Below are positions 26,082 to 35,338 of a DNA stretch of 64,000 nucleotides, piece by piece; positions within the stretch are counted from its first letter, which is position 1, and the number at the start of each line of letters is the position of its first letter. The stretch comes from RUG14199 sp964629225 (GTDB taxonomy: Bacteria > Bacillota > Clostridia > Oscillospirales > CAG-272). Location of the stretch: assembly GCA_964629225.1 (NCBI GenBank), contig CAZVQC010000005.1:38909-102908 (forward strand), read 5' to 3'. The position numbers and the translations under genes were made by a program. Below the pieces are notes generated by a model, which saw only the letters and a list, made by a program, of their open reading frames with translations, was not told where the DNA came from and did no database searches.

Positions 26082-26444
26082 TTAGACGACGTCTTCGTCA
26101 TCAAGAATTTCGACTGTCAGGTTGTCATAATACTCCTCGGCAAGGGAGCAAAGCTCGTTGTAGTAGCCGGTGAAAACGCCGGAGACCGCAAACTGAGTCT
26201 TCTCATCCTCCGCATAATCCGGAAGCGCACCGAGGCAAGTGACAGTGATCTTCGCCTCCTCATCGTCAACAAGATACTGAATGTCGGTGTTGAATGCCAC
26301 CTCGATCATGTTGACCGCGAGCATCGTCATTGACGATATTGCGGCGCAGAGCACGTCCTCTCCGGCATCTCCGAAGCAGGCGTGACCCACTTCTTCAAAA
26401 CCGTAAAAGACACCGTCCCGTCGATAGAAAGTAATGCGGGTCAT
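26082..26444 (-). CDS. prp: Ribosomal-processing cysteine protease Prp
   Basis: Cysteine protease that trims the L27 N-terminus. 120 residues with the catalytic signature GHACFGDAGEDVLCAAIS, giving His21 and Cys33. The long acidic C-terminus (LTVEILDDEDVV) is a little longer than in Staphylococcus. Sits between rplU (2 bases apart) and rpmA (24 bases apart), the standard Firmicute order, next to its substrate gene. Confidence 0.95.
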   Translation of the reverse strand: MTRITFYRRDGVFYGFEEVGHACFGDAGEDVLCAAISSMTMLAVNMIEVAFNTDIQYLVDDEEAKITVTCLGALPDYAEDEKTQFAVSGVFTGYYNELCSLAEEYYDNLTVEILDDEDVV

Positions 26445-26446
26445 TT

Positions 26447-26755
26447 TCAGCCTTCGATCTTAGCGATCTGGACCTTTGTGTAGGGCTGTCTGTGACCGAG
26501 TTTTCTCTTCTCGTTCTTTTTGGGCTTGTAGGTCATCACGTAGATCTTCTTGGCCTTGCCGTTTTTAACGACATTAGCTGTGACCTTAGCGCCCTCGATA
26601 ACGGGAGAGCCGACCTTAAGACCGTCGTCGGAGGAGATAGCGAGAACGGGGAATTCAACCGTTGCGCCTTCCTCGGCATTCAACTTTTCAACGAACACGA
26701 AGTCGCCTTCTGCGACCTTGTACTGCTTTCCGCCGGTTTCGATAACTGCAAACAC
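26447..26755 (-). CDS. rplU: 50S ribosomal protein L21
   Basis: Large-subunit protein. 102 residues from a GTG at 26755 (MFAVIETGGKQYKVAEGD), which matches the family N-terminus and has GAGAGG eight bases upstream; an in-frame GTG nine bases earlier overlaps that ribosome site. C-terminus KKNEKRKLGHRQPYTKVQIAKIE is canonical. First gene of its operon, preceded by a structured leader. Confidence 0.97.
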   Translation of the reverse strand: MFAVIETGGKQYKVAEGDFVFVEKLNAEEGATVEFPVLAISSDDGLKVGSPVIEGAKVTANVVKNGKAKKIYVMTYKPKKNEKRKLGHRQPYTKVQIAKIEG

Positions 26756-26828
26756 GAAAAGCACCTCTCTTTCATTTCTGTCTCGCTGAGGTCGGTAAGC
26801 AGAGCTTTTAGACCGACATCATGCGGCA
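26756..26828 (-). promoter_or_regulatory. Candidate L21 leader
   Basis: Roughly 70-nt untranslated leader between the promoter and rplU. GTCGGT and ACCGAC (26791-26796 and 26812-26817) form a stem around a CTCTGC-containing loop. Placement fits the autoregulatory L21 leader known in Firmicutes; the match to that family was judged by position and stem only. Confidence 0.5.
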
Positions 26829-26834
26829 ATTGCT

Positions 26835-26864
26835 ATTATAGCACTTTTATAACAACGATGTCAA
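26835..26864 (-). promoter_or_regulatory. Promoter of rplU-prp-rpmA
   Basis: Minus-strand TTGACA (26859-26864), 18-base spacer, TATAAT (26835-26840): a full consensus sigma-A promoter. Confidence 0.85.
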
Positions 26865-27049
26865 CGGCAAACGGAGAAAAAATCTGATTTTACAATTTGT
26901 TTACAAAGCACTCCCCGCCCTCGCCATCCTTCGAAGCAAAAGCATCCCAAAGGAGGCTCGGCGCACCGGCACCTGACCGTTTCACCGCAAGTCATTTCCG
27001 AGGTCTCAAAAGCAGCCTTTTAAGATCCCCTCAGTTTTTTTACGAAATA

Positions 27050-28144
27050 TTACCGTAGCTTTCGCTCGTCCTGTTCTTCACGCTTCTCACAAGGGCTCTC
27101 CGAAGCGTTTTTGGGGGCTTTTTCGCTTTCCGTGTTAATTCCCCCGTCCGGAGTATCTTCCCCTTCAAAAACCGCCTTATTTTGAACTTCGGAAGCACTC
27201 TTGCTTGCCGCATCGCCTTCGGACAAGTCGGCATCTTCCGGCACCGTCAAGCTCTCGTTCAAGTCTTCCGCAAGATAGGCGCTCTCACCTGCGTTTGCGG
27301 GACGTCGGTAGCCGAGAAGCATCAGGACTACGCAAACTATGAAGCAGACCGCTCCCACAAGCTGGGATATTCTGATGCCGCCAAGCCACAGACTATCGGT
27401 GCGAAGACCTTCGATGATCGCTCTTCCGAAACCGTACCAGCCTGCGTAGAAAATGAAGATCTGTCCGTGGAAGCGCTTCTTTTTGTAGAAGGCAGCTATG
27501 ATGGCAAGTCCCACAAGGTTCCAAAGGGACTCGTAGAGGAAGGTGGGGTGATAGTAGGCGGTGGAATAGAACTCGCCACCCACCTCCGTCGCCTTGTGGA
27601 TGCCCATTCGGATGAAGGACTCGGTCTCTCCACCGTGAGCCTCTGCATTGAAAAAGTTGCCCCATCTTCCCACTATCTGTCCGATGAGGATGGCGGGAGC
27701 ACCGATATCAAGCAAAGTGGCAAAGCGGATCTTCTTCACCCTTGCGAAAACGAAAGCCGCAAAGCATCCGAGAATGATGCCGCCGTAGATGGCAAGGCCT
27801 CCCTCCCAAACGCTGACTATGTTTTTGAGGGTTTCAAGGAGATCTCCTTTTACATGGAATTGGTCAAATTCGAACGCCACATAGTAGAGTCGGGCGCCCA
27901 CGATAGCGGCAATTATGCACCAGAGTGCAAGGTCGATAAGATCATCGCTCTTGACTCTCTCTATCTTCGCTCTCGTCATGGAGTAGAGGACTCCCAAAAG
28001 CATTCCCGCGGCTATGAGCACTCCGTACCACATCACGTCTTTTCCGAAAAGAGTGAAGGCTACTCTGTCGATGTGAAAGGGTCCGATACCCAGTCCCGGA
28101 AAGGACAGGTACGTGACCGCATCCGCAATTGCAACACCGTTCAT
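27050..28144 (-). CDS. lgt: Prolipoprotein diacylglyceryl transferase
   Basis: Transfers diacylglycerol from phosphatidylglycerol to the lipobox cysteine of prolipoproteins. 364 residues with about seven membrane helices, the Lgt signature GRWGNFFNAEAHGGET and a FLYESLWNL segment. A hydrophilic acidic/basic C-terminal tail of about 80 residues after the last helix is not part of the standard enzyme. ATG at 28144 follows GGAGGT; the nine residues upstream are rejected. Confidence 0.93.
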   Translation of the reverse strand: MNGVAIADAVTYLSFPGLGIGPFHIDRVAFTLFGKDVMWYGVLIAAGMLLGVLYSMTRAKIERVKSDDLIDLALWCIIAAIVGARLYYVAFEFDQFHVKGDLLETLKNIVSVWEGGLAIYGGIILGCFAAFVFARVKKIRFATLLDIGAPAILIGQIVGRWGNFFNAEAHGGETESFIRMGIHKATEVGGEFYSTAYYHPTFLYESLWNLVGLAIIAAFYKKKRFHGQIFIFYAGWYGFGRAIIEGLRTDSLWLGGIRISQLVGAVCFIVCVVLMLLGYRRPANAGESAYLAEDLNESLTVPEDADLSEGDAASKSASEVQNKAVFEGEDTPDGGINTESEKAPKNASESPCEKREEQDERKLR

Positions 28145-28176
28145 ACTGTGACCTCCTGTCATCGGCATCACCGCGG

Positions 28177-28911
28177 TCAGTCGCCGCAGTTCTCCCAGTT
28201 GTGATAGATTTCCTGAACATCGTCGTTGTCCTCAAGATGCTCAAGAAGGAGATTCATGTTTTTGATATCATCCTCGTTTTCAAGGGTGACGTAAGTCTGA
28301 GGAATCTTGTCAAGCTCTGCGGAGGCGATGACGTATCCCGCCCCCTCAAGGGTATCCCGGACTGCATCAAGGTCGTCGGACTCGGTGTAGATGACGAATG
28401 CATCCCCGTCCTTGGCAAAATCGGCGGCACCTGCCTCAAGGGATGCCTCCATCAGCGCATCCTCCTCGATCTCTCCGTCCTCGTCCTCGATGACGATAAC
28501 GCCCTTTTCGTCGAACATATAAGAGACGCATCCGGACTGTCCCATGTTTCCGCCGTACTTGTCGAAGAAGTGGCGAACGTCGGAGGCCGTCCTGTTTCTG
28601 TTGTCGGTGGTGGTCTCAACTATGAGAGCGATACCGGAGGGACCGTAGCCCTCGTAGGTGATCTCCTCGTAGGAGACTCCGTCGGCTCCGCTTGCTTTCT
28701 TTATGGAGCGCTCAATGTTATCGTTGGGAACGTTGAGGCTCTTAGCCTTGGAAATGAGATCCTTCAGCTTCCTGTTGACGTTGGGGTCGGGACCGCCTGC
28801 ACGGACTGCAACTGCGATCTCTTTTCCGATCTTGGTGAAAACTTTGGCCTTTTGAGCGTCGGTCTTCTCTTTCTTGTTTTTGATATTATTCCACTTTGAA
28901 TGTCCTGACAT
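28177..28911 (-). CDS. yebC: YebC/PmpR family regulator
   Basis: Conserved cytoplasmic protein of the YebC/TACO1 family, described as a transcription regulator and, for some members, as a translation factor for proline-rich stretches. 244 residues, standard length; begins MSGHSKWNNIKNKKEK, with NVPNDNIERSIKKA and YGPSGIALIVE blocks. Lies 10 bases after argS and 32 before lgt. Confidence 0.93.
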   Translation of the reverse strand: MSGHSKWNNIKNKKEKTDAQKAKVFTKIGKEIAVAVRAGGPDPNVNRKLKDLISKAKSLNVPNDNIERSIKKASGADGVSYEEITYEGYGPSGIALIVETTTDNRNRTASDVRHFFDKYGGNMGQSGCVSYMFDEKGVIVIEDEDGEIEEDALMEASLEAGAADFAKDGDAFVIYTESDDLDAVRDTLEGAGYVIASAELDKIPQTYVTLENEDDIKNMNLLLEHLEDNDDVQEIYHNWENCGD

Positions 28912-28921
28912 AACGTACCTC

Positions 28922-30634
28922 TTATATTTTTTCGGGAGTCTTGAGACAGATCAGCCTGAGGGCATTGCCCACGGTGAGCTGAGCCGCTCTTGTCAAACGG
29001 AGCCTTGTGTTCCTGACCTTTTCGTCATCCGCCGAGGCTATCTGACAGTTGTGATAGAATCTGTTGAAGGAGGAGCACACGTCGATAACGTAGCGGGTTA
29101 TCACCGAGGGCTCGTAGTCATCAAGTGCCGAGAGCACCTTTTCCGGGAACAGAGCCACCGTCTTGAGAAGGTCGCTCTCCTCCTTGCAGTTGATAACGGG
29201 AGGGATGCTCTCATCCACCGCTCCGCCCTTTTCAAGCAGGCTGTGGCAGCGAGCGTAGGTGTACTGAGCGTAGGGCCCCGTTGCCCCGTCAAAGCTCAGT
29301 GCGTTTTCAAGCATGAAGTCGATGTCCTTGATACGACTGTTGTAGAGATAGTGGAAGACGATAGCCCCGACTCCCACAGCCTCTGCTATCTCATCTTTTC
29401 CCGGAAGGTGCGGATTCTTTTCGTCCATGACCTCCGTCACCTTGTCGATCGCCATCTTGAAAAGGTCTCGGAGAAGAACTACGTTGCCGCTTCTGGTGGA
29501 GAGCTTTGCCCCGTCGATGCTGACGGTGCCGTAGGGCACGTGGACCAGTCTGTCGGCCCACTCGTAGCCCTCAAGTTCCATCACCTTGAACCACTGTGCG
29601 AAGTGAAGGCTCTGACCTGCGGAGGTCACGTAGACGCACTTGTCGAAGTTGTAAGTCTTCATACGGTAGACTGCCGCCGCAATGTCACGGGTGGGATAGA
29701 GAGTGGAGCCGTCCTTCTTAAGGATCAGGCAAGGCGGCATCCCGTACTCTTCAAGATCCACGATGGATGCTCCGTCGTCGATCTTAAGAAGCCCCTTTTC
29801 ACGGAGCCTGTCCACCTCCGCCGCCATTTTGTCGGAGTAGAAGCTCTCGCCGTTGTAGCTGTCAAATTCGATACCGAGCTGACGGTAGGTGACGGAATAC
29901 TCCTTGAGGCTGATGGAAATGAACCACTTCCAAAGCTCCGTATTCTCCGCATCGTGCTCTTCAAGCTTCTTAAATTCCGCTCTCGCCTCATCGTCCAGCT
30001 CCGGATGCATCTCCGCCTCCGAGTGGAACCTCACGTAGAGCGCCACCAGGCCGTCGATGCCTTCCTTTTCTATCTTCTCACGGTCGCCCCATTTCCGATA
30101 GGCGACTATCATCTTGCCGAACTGAGTACCCCAATCCCCCAGGTGATTGATGCCCACGCAGTCAAATCCGGAGAACTCGTGAATGAGCTTCAGAGAGTGA
30201 CCGATGACCGTGGTACCGAGATGCCCGATATGAAAGGGCTTTGCCACGTTGGGAGAGGAGTAGTCGAACACCGCCGTCTTCCCTTTTCCCGTCTCGTTCG
30301 AGCCGTATCTGTCGCCCATCTTTTCCACCGTGGGAAGGATGGTATTTGCAAGGTAGCCGTCGGATATCTTGAAGTTGAGATACCCGTTCACCGCAGTGAC
30401 TTCTCCCACTTCACATCCGTACTCGCCCCCTGCCAGCGCCTCGGCTATCTGCACCGGTGAGCGGCGGAAGGTGCGGCTCAGCTTGAAGCAGGGCATCGCC
30501 ACGTCTCCCATGGTGCTGTCCGGCGGATATTCGAGCATGGAGAATATCTCCTCGGCGGGAAGGGCCGCTCCGGGGAATGCCGTTTCGGCATTCTTTCTTA
30601 CGTACTCAGCTAATTTTTTCTTGAATTCTATCAT
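28922..30634 (-). CDS. argS: Arginyl-tRNA synthetase
   Basis: Class I synthetase. 570 residues: N-terminal tRNA-binding domain, HIGHLGTTVIG as the HIGH motif, the degenerate KMSKS-like KLSTRSGNVV typical of ArgRS, and the C-terminal anticodon domain with ARCHSLLEK and FYHNCQI. Ribosome site is weak; it is 11 bases after prs, so translation may be coupled. Confidence 0.96.
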   Translation of the reverse strand: MIEFKKKLAEYVRKNAETAFPGAALPAEEIFSMLEYPPDSTMGDVAMPCFKLSRTFRRSPVQIAEALAGGEYGCEVGEVTAVNGYLNFKISDGYLANTILPTVEKMGDRYGSNETGKGKTAVFDYSSPNVAKPFHIGHLGTTVIGHSLKLIHEFSGFDCVGINHLGDWGTQFGKMIVAYRKWGDREKIEKEGIDGLVALYVRFHSEAEMHPELDDEARAEFKKLEEHDAENTELWKWFISISLKEYSVTYRQLGIEFDSYNGESFYSDKMAAEVDRLREKGLLKIDDGASIVDLEEYGMPPCLILKKDGSTLYPTRDIAAAVYRMKTYNFDKCVYVTSAGQSLHFAQWFKVMELEGYEWADRLVHVPYGTVSIDGAKLSTRSGNVVLLRDLFKMAIDKVTEVMDEKNPHLPGKDEIAEAVGVGAIVFHYLYNSRIKDIDFMLENALSFDGATGPYAQYTYARCHSLLEKGGAVDESIPPVINCKEESDLLKTVALFPEKVLSALDDYEPSVITRYVIDVCSSFNRFYHNCQIASADDEKVRNTRLRLTRAAQLTVGNALRLICLKTPEKI

Positions 30635-30645
30635 TTTTTCGAGTG

Positions 30646-31803
30646 TCAGTTGTCATCATCGATGAGGGGAAGCTGACTCTCCTTCGTTCCTTTGATTTTC
30701 TTTTCCTGCTTGTCAAGAAGGTTATGTATCCTCTTCATGGGGTTCAAGAGGCTGCTGATGCTCTCGTCATGATTGAGAGTATCGATGATGTAGGCCACGT
30801 ATTTGCACATATTGACCTGGGTAAACCACTCTTTTTTCAGTATCTCATCCGGCACGTAGACTAAGTTGGTGGCGAATATCTGAGTGAACACGCCCTCCTT
30901 GTAGGCTTTCTCAATAGCCTCGATACCGCTGGTGAAGATGGCGAAGGTTAGGAACAGGAAGATCCTCTTCGCTCCCTTTTCCTTAAGTTGGAGAGACACA
31001 TCGAGGATGGACTCGCCGGATGCCAACATATCGTCAACTACGATGACGTCCTTGTCGCGGATGTCACGTCCTAAATACTCGTGAGCCTCGATGGGGTTTT
31101 TGCCGTCGATGACGATGGAGTAGTTACGTCTCTTGTAGAACATACCCAGTTCAATGCCCATTACAGACGCATAGTACATGCTTCTGGACATGGCACCTTC
31201 GTCCGGTGCACAGACCATGATGTCGTCCTTTGAGAAGCTGACGTCGGGGAATCTCTTCGTCAGCGCCTTCAACATCTGGTACGTGGGTCTCACGTTGTCA
31301 AAGCCGATAAGGGGGACTGCATTCTGGACTCTGGGGTCGTGAGCGTCAAAGGTGATTATGTTGGTGACTCCCATGTTGGCAAGTTCTTGGAGCGCCAGTG
31401 CGCAGTCAAGGGACTCTCTTGTGGTCCTCTTGTGCTGTCTGCCCTCGTAGAGCATGGGCATGATGACCGAGATCCGTCTCGCCTTGCCGCCGAGAGCCGC
31501 TATTATCCTCTTAAGATCGGAAAAATGATCGTCGGGGCTCATGCGGTTTTCGGTACCGTACATTTTGTAGGTGACGCTTCTGTTGAACATATCGGTGAGA
31601 ATGTAGACGTCGTGTCCCCGCATAGATTCGTGAACTATCGCCTTAGCCTCGCCCGAACCGAACCTGGGACAGTCTGCTGTCATGAGGTAGGATTTCTCAT
31701 CTCCGTGCCGTCTCCACTCTCGCAAGTACCTGTCCACCTGGTCGACAAAGCCCTCACAGCCCTTCATTCCAATGACGCCGAGCTCTCCGTACAAATTATC
31801 CAT
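30646..31803 (-). CDS. prs: Ribose-phosphate pyrophosphokinase, long variant
   Basis: Makes PRPP from ribose 5-phosphate and ATP. About 385 residues, some 70 longer than the classical enzyme. Recognisable: FDAHDPRVQN, a DEGAMSRSMYYA segment and the PRPP loop VVDDMLASGES, in which the usual TGGT end is replaced by SGES. This divergent long form occurs in Clostridia; catalytic activity is inferred. ATG at 31803 follows GGGGGA; an ATG 15 bases earlier is an alternative. The C-terminus ends in a basic then acidic tail. Confidence 0.82.
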   Translation of the reverse strand: MDNLYGELGVIGMKGCEGFVDQVDRYLREWRRHGDEKSYLMTADCPRFGSGEAKAIVHESMRGHDVYILTDMFNRSVTYKMYGTENRMSPDDHFSDLKRIIAALGGKARRISVIMPMLYEGRQHKRTTRESLDCALALQELANMGVTNIITFDAHDPRVQNAVPLIGFDNVRPTYQMLKALTKRFPDVSFSKDDIMVCAPDEGAMSRSMYYASVMGIELGMFYKRRNYSIVIDGKNPIEAHEYLGRDIRDKDVIVVDDMLASGESILDVSLQLKEKGAKRIFLFLTFAIFTSGIEAIEKAYKEGVFTQIFATNLVYVPDEILKKEWFTQVNMCKYVAYIIDTLNHDESISSLLNPMKRIHNLLDKQEKKIKGTKESQLPLIDDDN

Positions 31804-31897
31804 GTCAAATTCCCCCATAAAATTATTTTATTAACTTATTTTATTGAACGCCTCACGGCGCATTTTACTTTGTTATTTCCGAAAAGAACGGACGTCC

Positions 31898-33373
31898 TCA
31901 AGAGACCGTTGAAAGAAATCTTTCATACTGCCTGTCCCAAGCCGCCTTTTCCGCCTCATTCGGCTCGTACGTGACAACGTCAAAGGAGCGTCTCACGGTC
32001 TCACGGGCACTCTTAACGTCACCGATCTCTCCGGAGGCGATGAGCTGCATGGCGATATTGCCGATGGCAGTGGCTTCAACGGGTCCCGCCGTGACGGTCT
32101 TTCCGGTGCAGTCCGCAGTGTAGCGGCAAAGGAGTTTGTCCTTCGTTCCGCCCCCCACTATGTTGATCTCCCGATAGCTCTTTTGGCAGAGATCCTCAAG
32201 CATCTCGGCGGTGCGACGGTACTTGAGACAGAGGCTCTCGTAGATACAGCGGACGGTCTCGCCCACGGTAACGGGTCTTCCCTGTCCCGTCCTCTCGCAA
32301 TAGTCACCTATTCTGGTCGGGATATCTCCCGCAGGACTGAATGCGGGATCGTCCGGATCGATGAAATAGCGGTGAGGCTCGCACTCGGAGGCCAACCTTT
32401 CAAGGTCCGCAAAGGAGAATTCCTTCCCCTCTCTCTTCCACTGACGGCGGCTCTCCTGGATGAGCCACAGCCCCATGATGTTCTTCATCACATTGACACG
32501 TCCTCCGACGCCTCCCTCATTGGTGAAGCCGTACTTTGCGGACAGCTCCCCGATGATGGGGTTCTCGTTCTCCGTTCCCATCAGCGACCAAGTGCCGCTG
32601 CTGATGAAGAGGAAGTCATCGCTCCGTGCCGGAACTGCAAGCACAGCACTTGAGGTGTCGTGGGATGCGATATTGACCACAGAGGCTCCCGTGTGTCCCG
32701 TCTCTTCGTCCACCTCCGGAGTGAGGGGGCCCAAAACGTTTCCGGGCATCACTGTTTTTTCAAAAAGTTCCGAGGGGATGCCCAGTCTGTCAAGCACCTC
32801 CTTCGAAAACTCTCCCGTCTTCGCATCCACAAGGGATGAGGTGGTGGCGATAGAATACTCGCAGGCACGCTTCCCCGTCAGAAAATATCCCAAAAGATCG
32901 GGCGTGAAAAGAAGGCTCTTCGCATTTTCAACGATCCAAGGGCGATCGTGAAGATCCGCATCTATCTGGAACACGGTATTGAAGCTCATGGACTCGATAC
33001 CGCAGACGCGGTAGAGCTCCTCATAAGAGATCTTCCCGTAGACACGCTCCATTGCGGAGGCAGTTCTTTCGTCTCTGTAGTGGCAGGGGACGGAAAGCAG
33101 TTGACCTGCGGCATCGATGTAGCCGTAGTCAACGCCCCAGGTATCGATGCCGACGGTGTCCACACCGCCGGATGCGGATGCCTTCAGTATGGCGGTTTTG
33201 ATCTCAAAGAGAAGCCGAAGAGTGTCCCAATAGAAATGCCCCGACACCGAGACCGGGTCGTTTGAAAAGCGATGTATCTCCTCAAGGCGGATCTTACCGT
33301 CCTCAAGAGTGCCGATGATCCCCCTGCCGCTGGATGCGCCAAGGTCGATGGCAAGTGCTCTTTTTTTCGACAT
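31898..33373 (-). CDS. rhaB: Rhamnulokinase
   Basis: FGGY-family sugar kinase acting on L-rhamnulose. 491 residues: phosphate motif AIDLGASSGRG at the start, GIDTWGVDYGYID at about 78-90, PCHYRDERT, the adenosine-side SGTWSLMG near 255 and NIVGGGTKDKLLC near 400. RhaB-specific features are the DLGASSGR and RVCGIESMSFNTVFQID blocks; L-fuculokinase is a less likely alternative. No rhaA, rhaD or transporter nearby, so rhamnose breakdown must be completed elsewhere. Confidence 0.85.
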   Translation of the reverse strand: MSKKRALAIDLGASSGRGIIGTLEDGKIRLEEIHRFSNDPVSVSGHFYWDTLRLLFEIKTAILKASASGGVDTVGIDTWGVDYGYIDAAGQLLSVPCHYRDERTASAMERVYGKISYEELYRVCGIESMSFNTVFQIDADLHDRPWIVENAKSLLFTPDLLGYFLTGKRACEYSIATTSSLVDAKTGEFSKEVLDRLGIPSELFEKTVMPGNVLGPLTPEVDEETGHTGASVVNIASHDTSSAVLAVPARSDDFLFISSGTWSLMGTENENPIIGELSAKYGFTNEGGVGGRVNVMKNIMGLWLIQESRRQWKREGKEFSFADLERLASECEPHRYFIDPDDPAFSPAGDIPTRIGDYCERTGQGRPVTVGETVRCIYESLCLKYRRTAEMLEDLCQKSYREINIVGGGTKDKLLCRYTADCTGKTVTAGPVEATAIGNIAMQLIASGEIGDVKSARETVRRSFDVVTYEPNEAEKAAWDRQYERFLSTVS

Positions 33374-33439
33374 AGTATTCCTCCGCGGTGCTCAGCTTAA
33401 AATGGGCACCGGTACGCTATCTTAACTTATTTCATAACT

Positions 33440-33468
33440 ATTATAACTTGTTTTCTTCGGGTAGTCAA
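33440..33468 (-). promoter_or_regulatory. Promoter of rhaB
   Basis: Minus-strand TTGACT (33463-33468), 17-base spacer, TATAAT (33440-33445), about 65 bases before rhaB, which has GGAGG before its ATG. Confidence 0.8.
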
Positions 33469-33545
33469 CCGAAAAAAAGCACAAATAACACCTAATTTCA
33501 CAAAAATGCGGCAAAAACGGTGTTTCCCGAGAAAAAACTTTCAAA

Positions 33546-33595
33546 AAAGCCCTTCCGATCTCCTCACAGATCCGCTCCGACAGCTTCTGTGGGAG
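33546..33595 (-). terminator. Terminator after the cardiolipin synthase gene
   Basis: CTCCTCACAGA (33560-33570) pairs with TCTGTGGGAG (33586-33595) with one bulge; on the minus strand it is followed about 10 bases later by T6. Ten bases past the synthase stop. Confidence 0.6.
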
Positions 33596-33604
33596 GAATC
33601 CACA

Positions 33605-35128
33605 TCAGGCAAGAGGCGCAAATACCGCAAAGACCCTCCTGAACAGCCACCTTAAGATGCCGATGTGACCGTCACCGTCGGAAAAGGCACTTGACTTTTC
33701 CACGATGGAGTTAAAGTCCCTCACCATGTCGCCTATCGCCGGCACCGATGAAAAGAAAGCGCCGCTCTCAAAGCTGAGATAGAAGCTCCTGTAGTCCGCA
33801 TTCGAGCTTCCCATGACGGCGTAGGCACCGTCCACCAAAAGCATCTTTTGATGGAGAAATCCCGGCGAGTATTCGAAGACCTCACAGCCGAGGGAGAGCA
33901 GACGGGCTGCGTACATCCGTGACAGCTCCCTGACGTACCACTTGTCGTAGACACCGGGAAGAGCCAGTTTTACCTTCACTCCTCTCCCGAGGGCATTCTT
34001 AAGGAAATTTATGACGGTGTAGTCCGGCAAAAAATAGGGTGTGGTGATAAGAACGGAGTCCCTTGCGGAATCGATCAGGAGCGAGTAGACGTCACGGCAG
34101 ATCCGACGGTCCTCGTAGGGACAGTCGAAATAAGGCACAGAGCAGCCCCCGTCATGGAAAACGGGCACATCAAAGGTCTCGGCCCTCGGAATGTCGAAGT
34201 CGTCTCCGAGCTCTCCGTAATAGCAGGACAGAAATTCATTCGCAAAAAGCTCCGCCGAGCCTCCTTCGATGAGGCATCCCGTGTCCTTCCACGATAGGAA
34301 GGGGCGGGTGATGTCGGCGTACTCGTCGGAGAGATTGATCCCGCCGATGAGCACGGTGCGACCGTCCGCAACGCAGACCTTCCTGTGGTCACGGTTGTTC
34401 TGCCTTGAGGTCATGAAGGGAGATACCTTGTTGAAGACTCTCACCGCAACTCCGGCATCTTCTATTTTCCGAAGAAACGTCCTGTGGATCTTCAGAACGC
34501 TTCCGACGTCATCGTAGATCAGCTTGATCTCCACTCCCTGCGATGTCTTCTTTTTGAGGATCGGCAGAAAACGCGACCATATCTCCCCGTCGGAGATGAT
34601 GAAGTAGTCAAGAAAAACGTAGTGGCGGGCACTCTCCACTGTCTCAAAGAGTTTTTCGAAAAAGTCCGTGCCATGGGAGAGGTAGGTCACCCGATCGTTC
34701 TCAAAAGCTGCGGAACCGCAGGCGGAACGGAGGTAGCCCGTCACTCGGGACGCCACCGGATCATCGGGGTCGGTCTCCGGGTAGTTCTTCTGCCGGTCTT
34801 CCCGAAGAGAGGAGATATAACGGGTCATAAGACGGGAACGTCGGCGCAGTTTCGTCCTTCCGAAGAACATATAGAGTGCCACCCCCGCAAAAGTGTTGAG
34901 AAGCAGCACCGTCAGCCACGTCACCTTGTAGGCGGGGGCAATATCGGAGCTTACGATGCGAAAGACAAAAACAAGTTTCAGTATCACAAGGAAGACGGAA
35001 AAGGCGTAGAAGAGCCGACTGAAGGAGTGCATCAGCCAAAGCACCAAGGAAAGCTGAAAAAGTACCGCAAGCAGTGCCCAAAACAGCTTGCTGAAGACAA
35101 ATCGGAACACCTTCTTAAAAAAAGTCAT
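33605..35128 (-). CDS. cls: Cardiolipin synthase (phospholipase D family)
   Basis: Condenses two phosphatidylglycerols into cardiolipin at the membrane. About 507 residues: two or three membrane helices in the first 85 residues, then two PLD active sites, NRDHRKVCVADG near 235 and HQKMLLVDG near 415 (HxKxxxxD pattern in both). GGGAGG precedes the ATG. Single gene between rpsU and rhaB, with a terminator behind it. Confidence 0.9.
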   Translation of the reverse strand: MTFFKKVFRFVFSKLFWALLAVLFQLSLVLWLMHSFSRLFYAFSVFLVILKLVFVFRIVSSDIAPAYKVTWLTVLLLNTFAGVALYMFFGRTKLRRRSRLMTRYISSLREDRQKNYPETDPDDPVASRVTGYLRSACGSAAFENDRVTYLSHGTDFFEKLFETVESARHYVFLDYFIISDGEIWSRFLPILKKKTSQGVEIKLIYDDVGSVLKIHRTFLRKIEDAGVAVRVFNKVSPFMTSRQNNRDHRKVCVADGRTVLIGGINLSDEYADITRPFLSWKDTGCLIEGGSAELFANEFLSCYYGELGDDFDIPRAETFDVPVFHDGGCSVPYFDCPYEDRRICRDVYSLLIDSARDSVLITTPYFLPDYTVINFLKNALGRGVKVKLALPGVYDKWYVRELSRMYAARLLSLGCEVFEYSPGFLHQKMLLVDGAYAVMGSSNADYRSFYLSFESGAFFSSVPAIGDMVRDFNSIVEKSSAFSDGDGHIGILRWLFRRVFAVFAPLA

Positions 35129-35305
35129 GAGCACCTCCCTCTAAGCGGTCCGACACTGCCGCCCGTAACGGTATTTTGCCCGAAACGGACGGAGTGACTC
35201 GGTTACAAAAAATACTAACGGCAAAAACGCGCCCTGCCCGTCCGAAAAAAACAAAAGCAGGCCGGAAGGACAGCAGTGCCGGGAAAAACAAAAAGTAAAA
35301 AATTG

Positions 35306-35333
35306 TAAAAAGAGACCGCAAGCGGTCTCTTTT
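35306..35333 (-). terminator. Terminator of rpsU
   Basis: AGAGACCGC (35311-35319), two-base loop, GCGGTCTCT (35322-35330): a perfect 9-bp stem, with T-tract on the minus strand (35306-35310). It lies just after the rpsU stop; partial T-tract on the plus side too. Confidence 0.88.
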
Positions 35334-35338
35334 CGTTC

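Noticed and set aside
28874..30460. 528-residue open frame antisense to argS
   Set aside because: Same shadow effect; argS has all synthetase motifs in the other strand.
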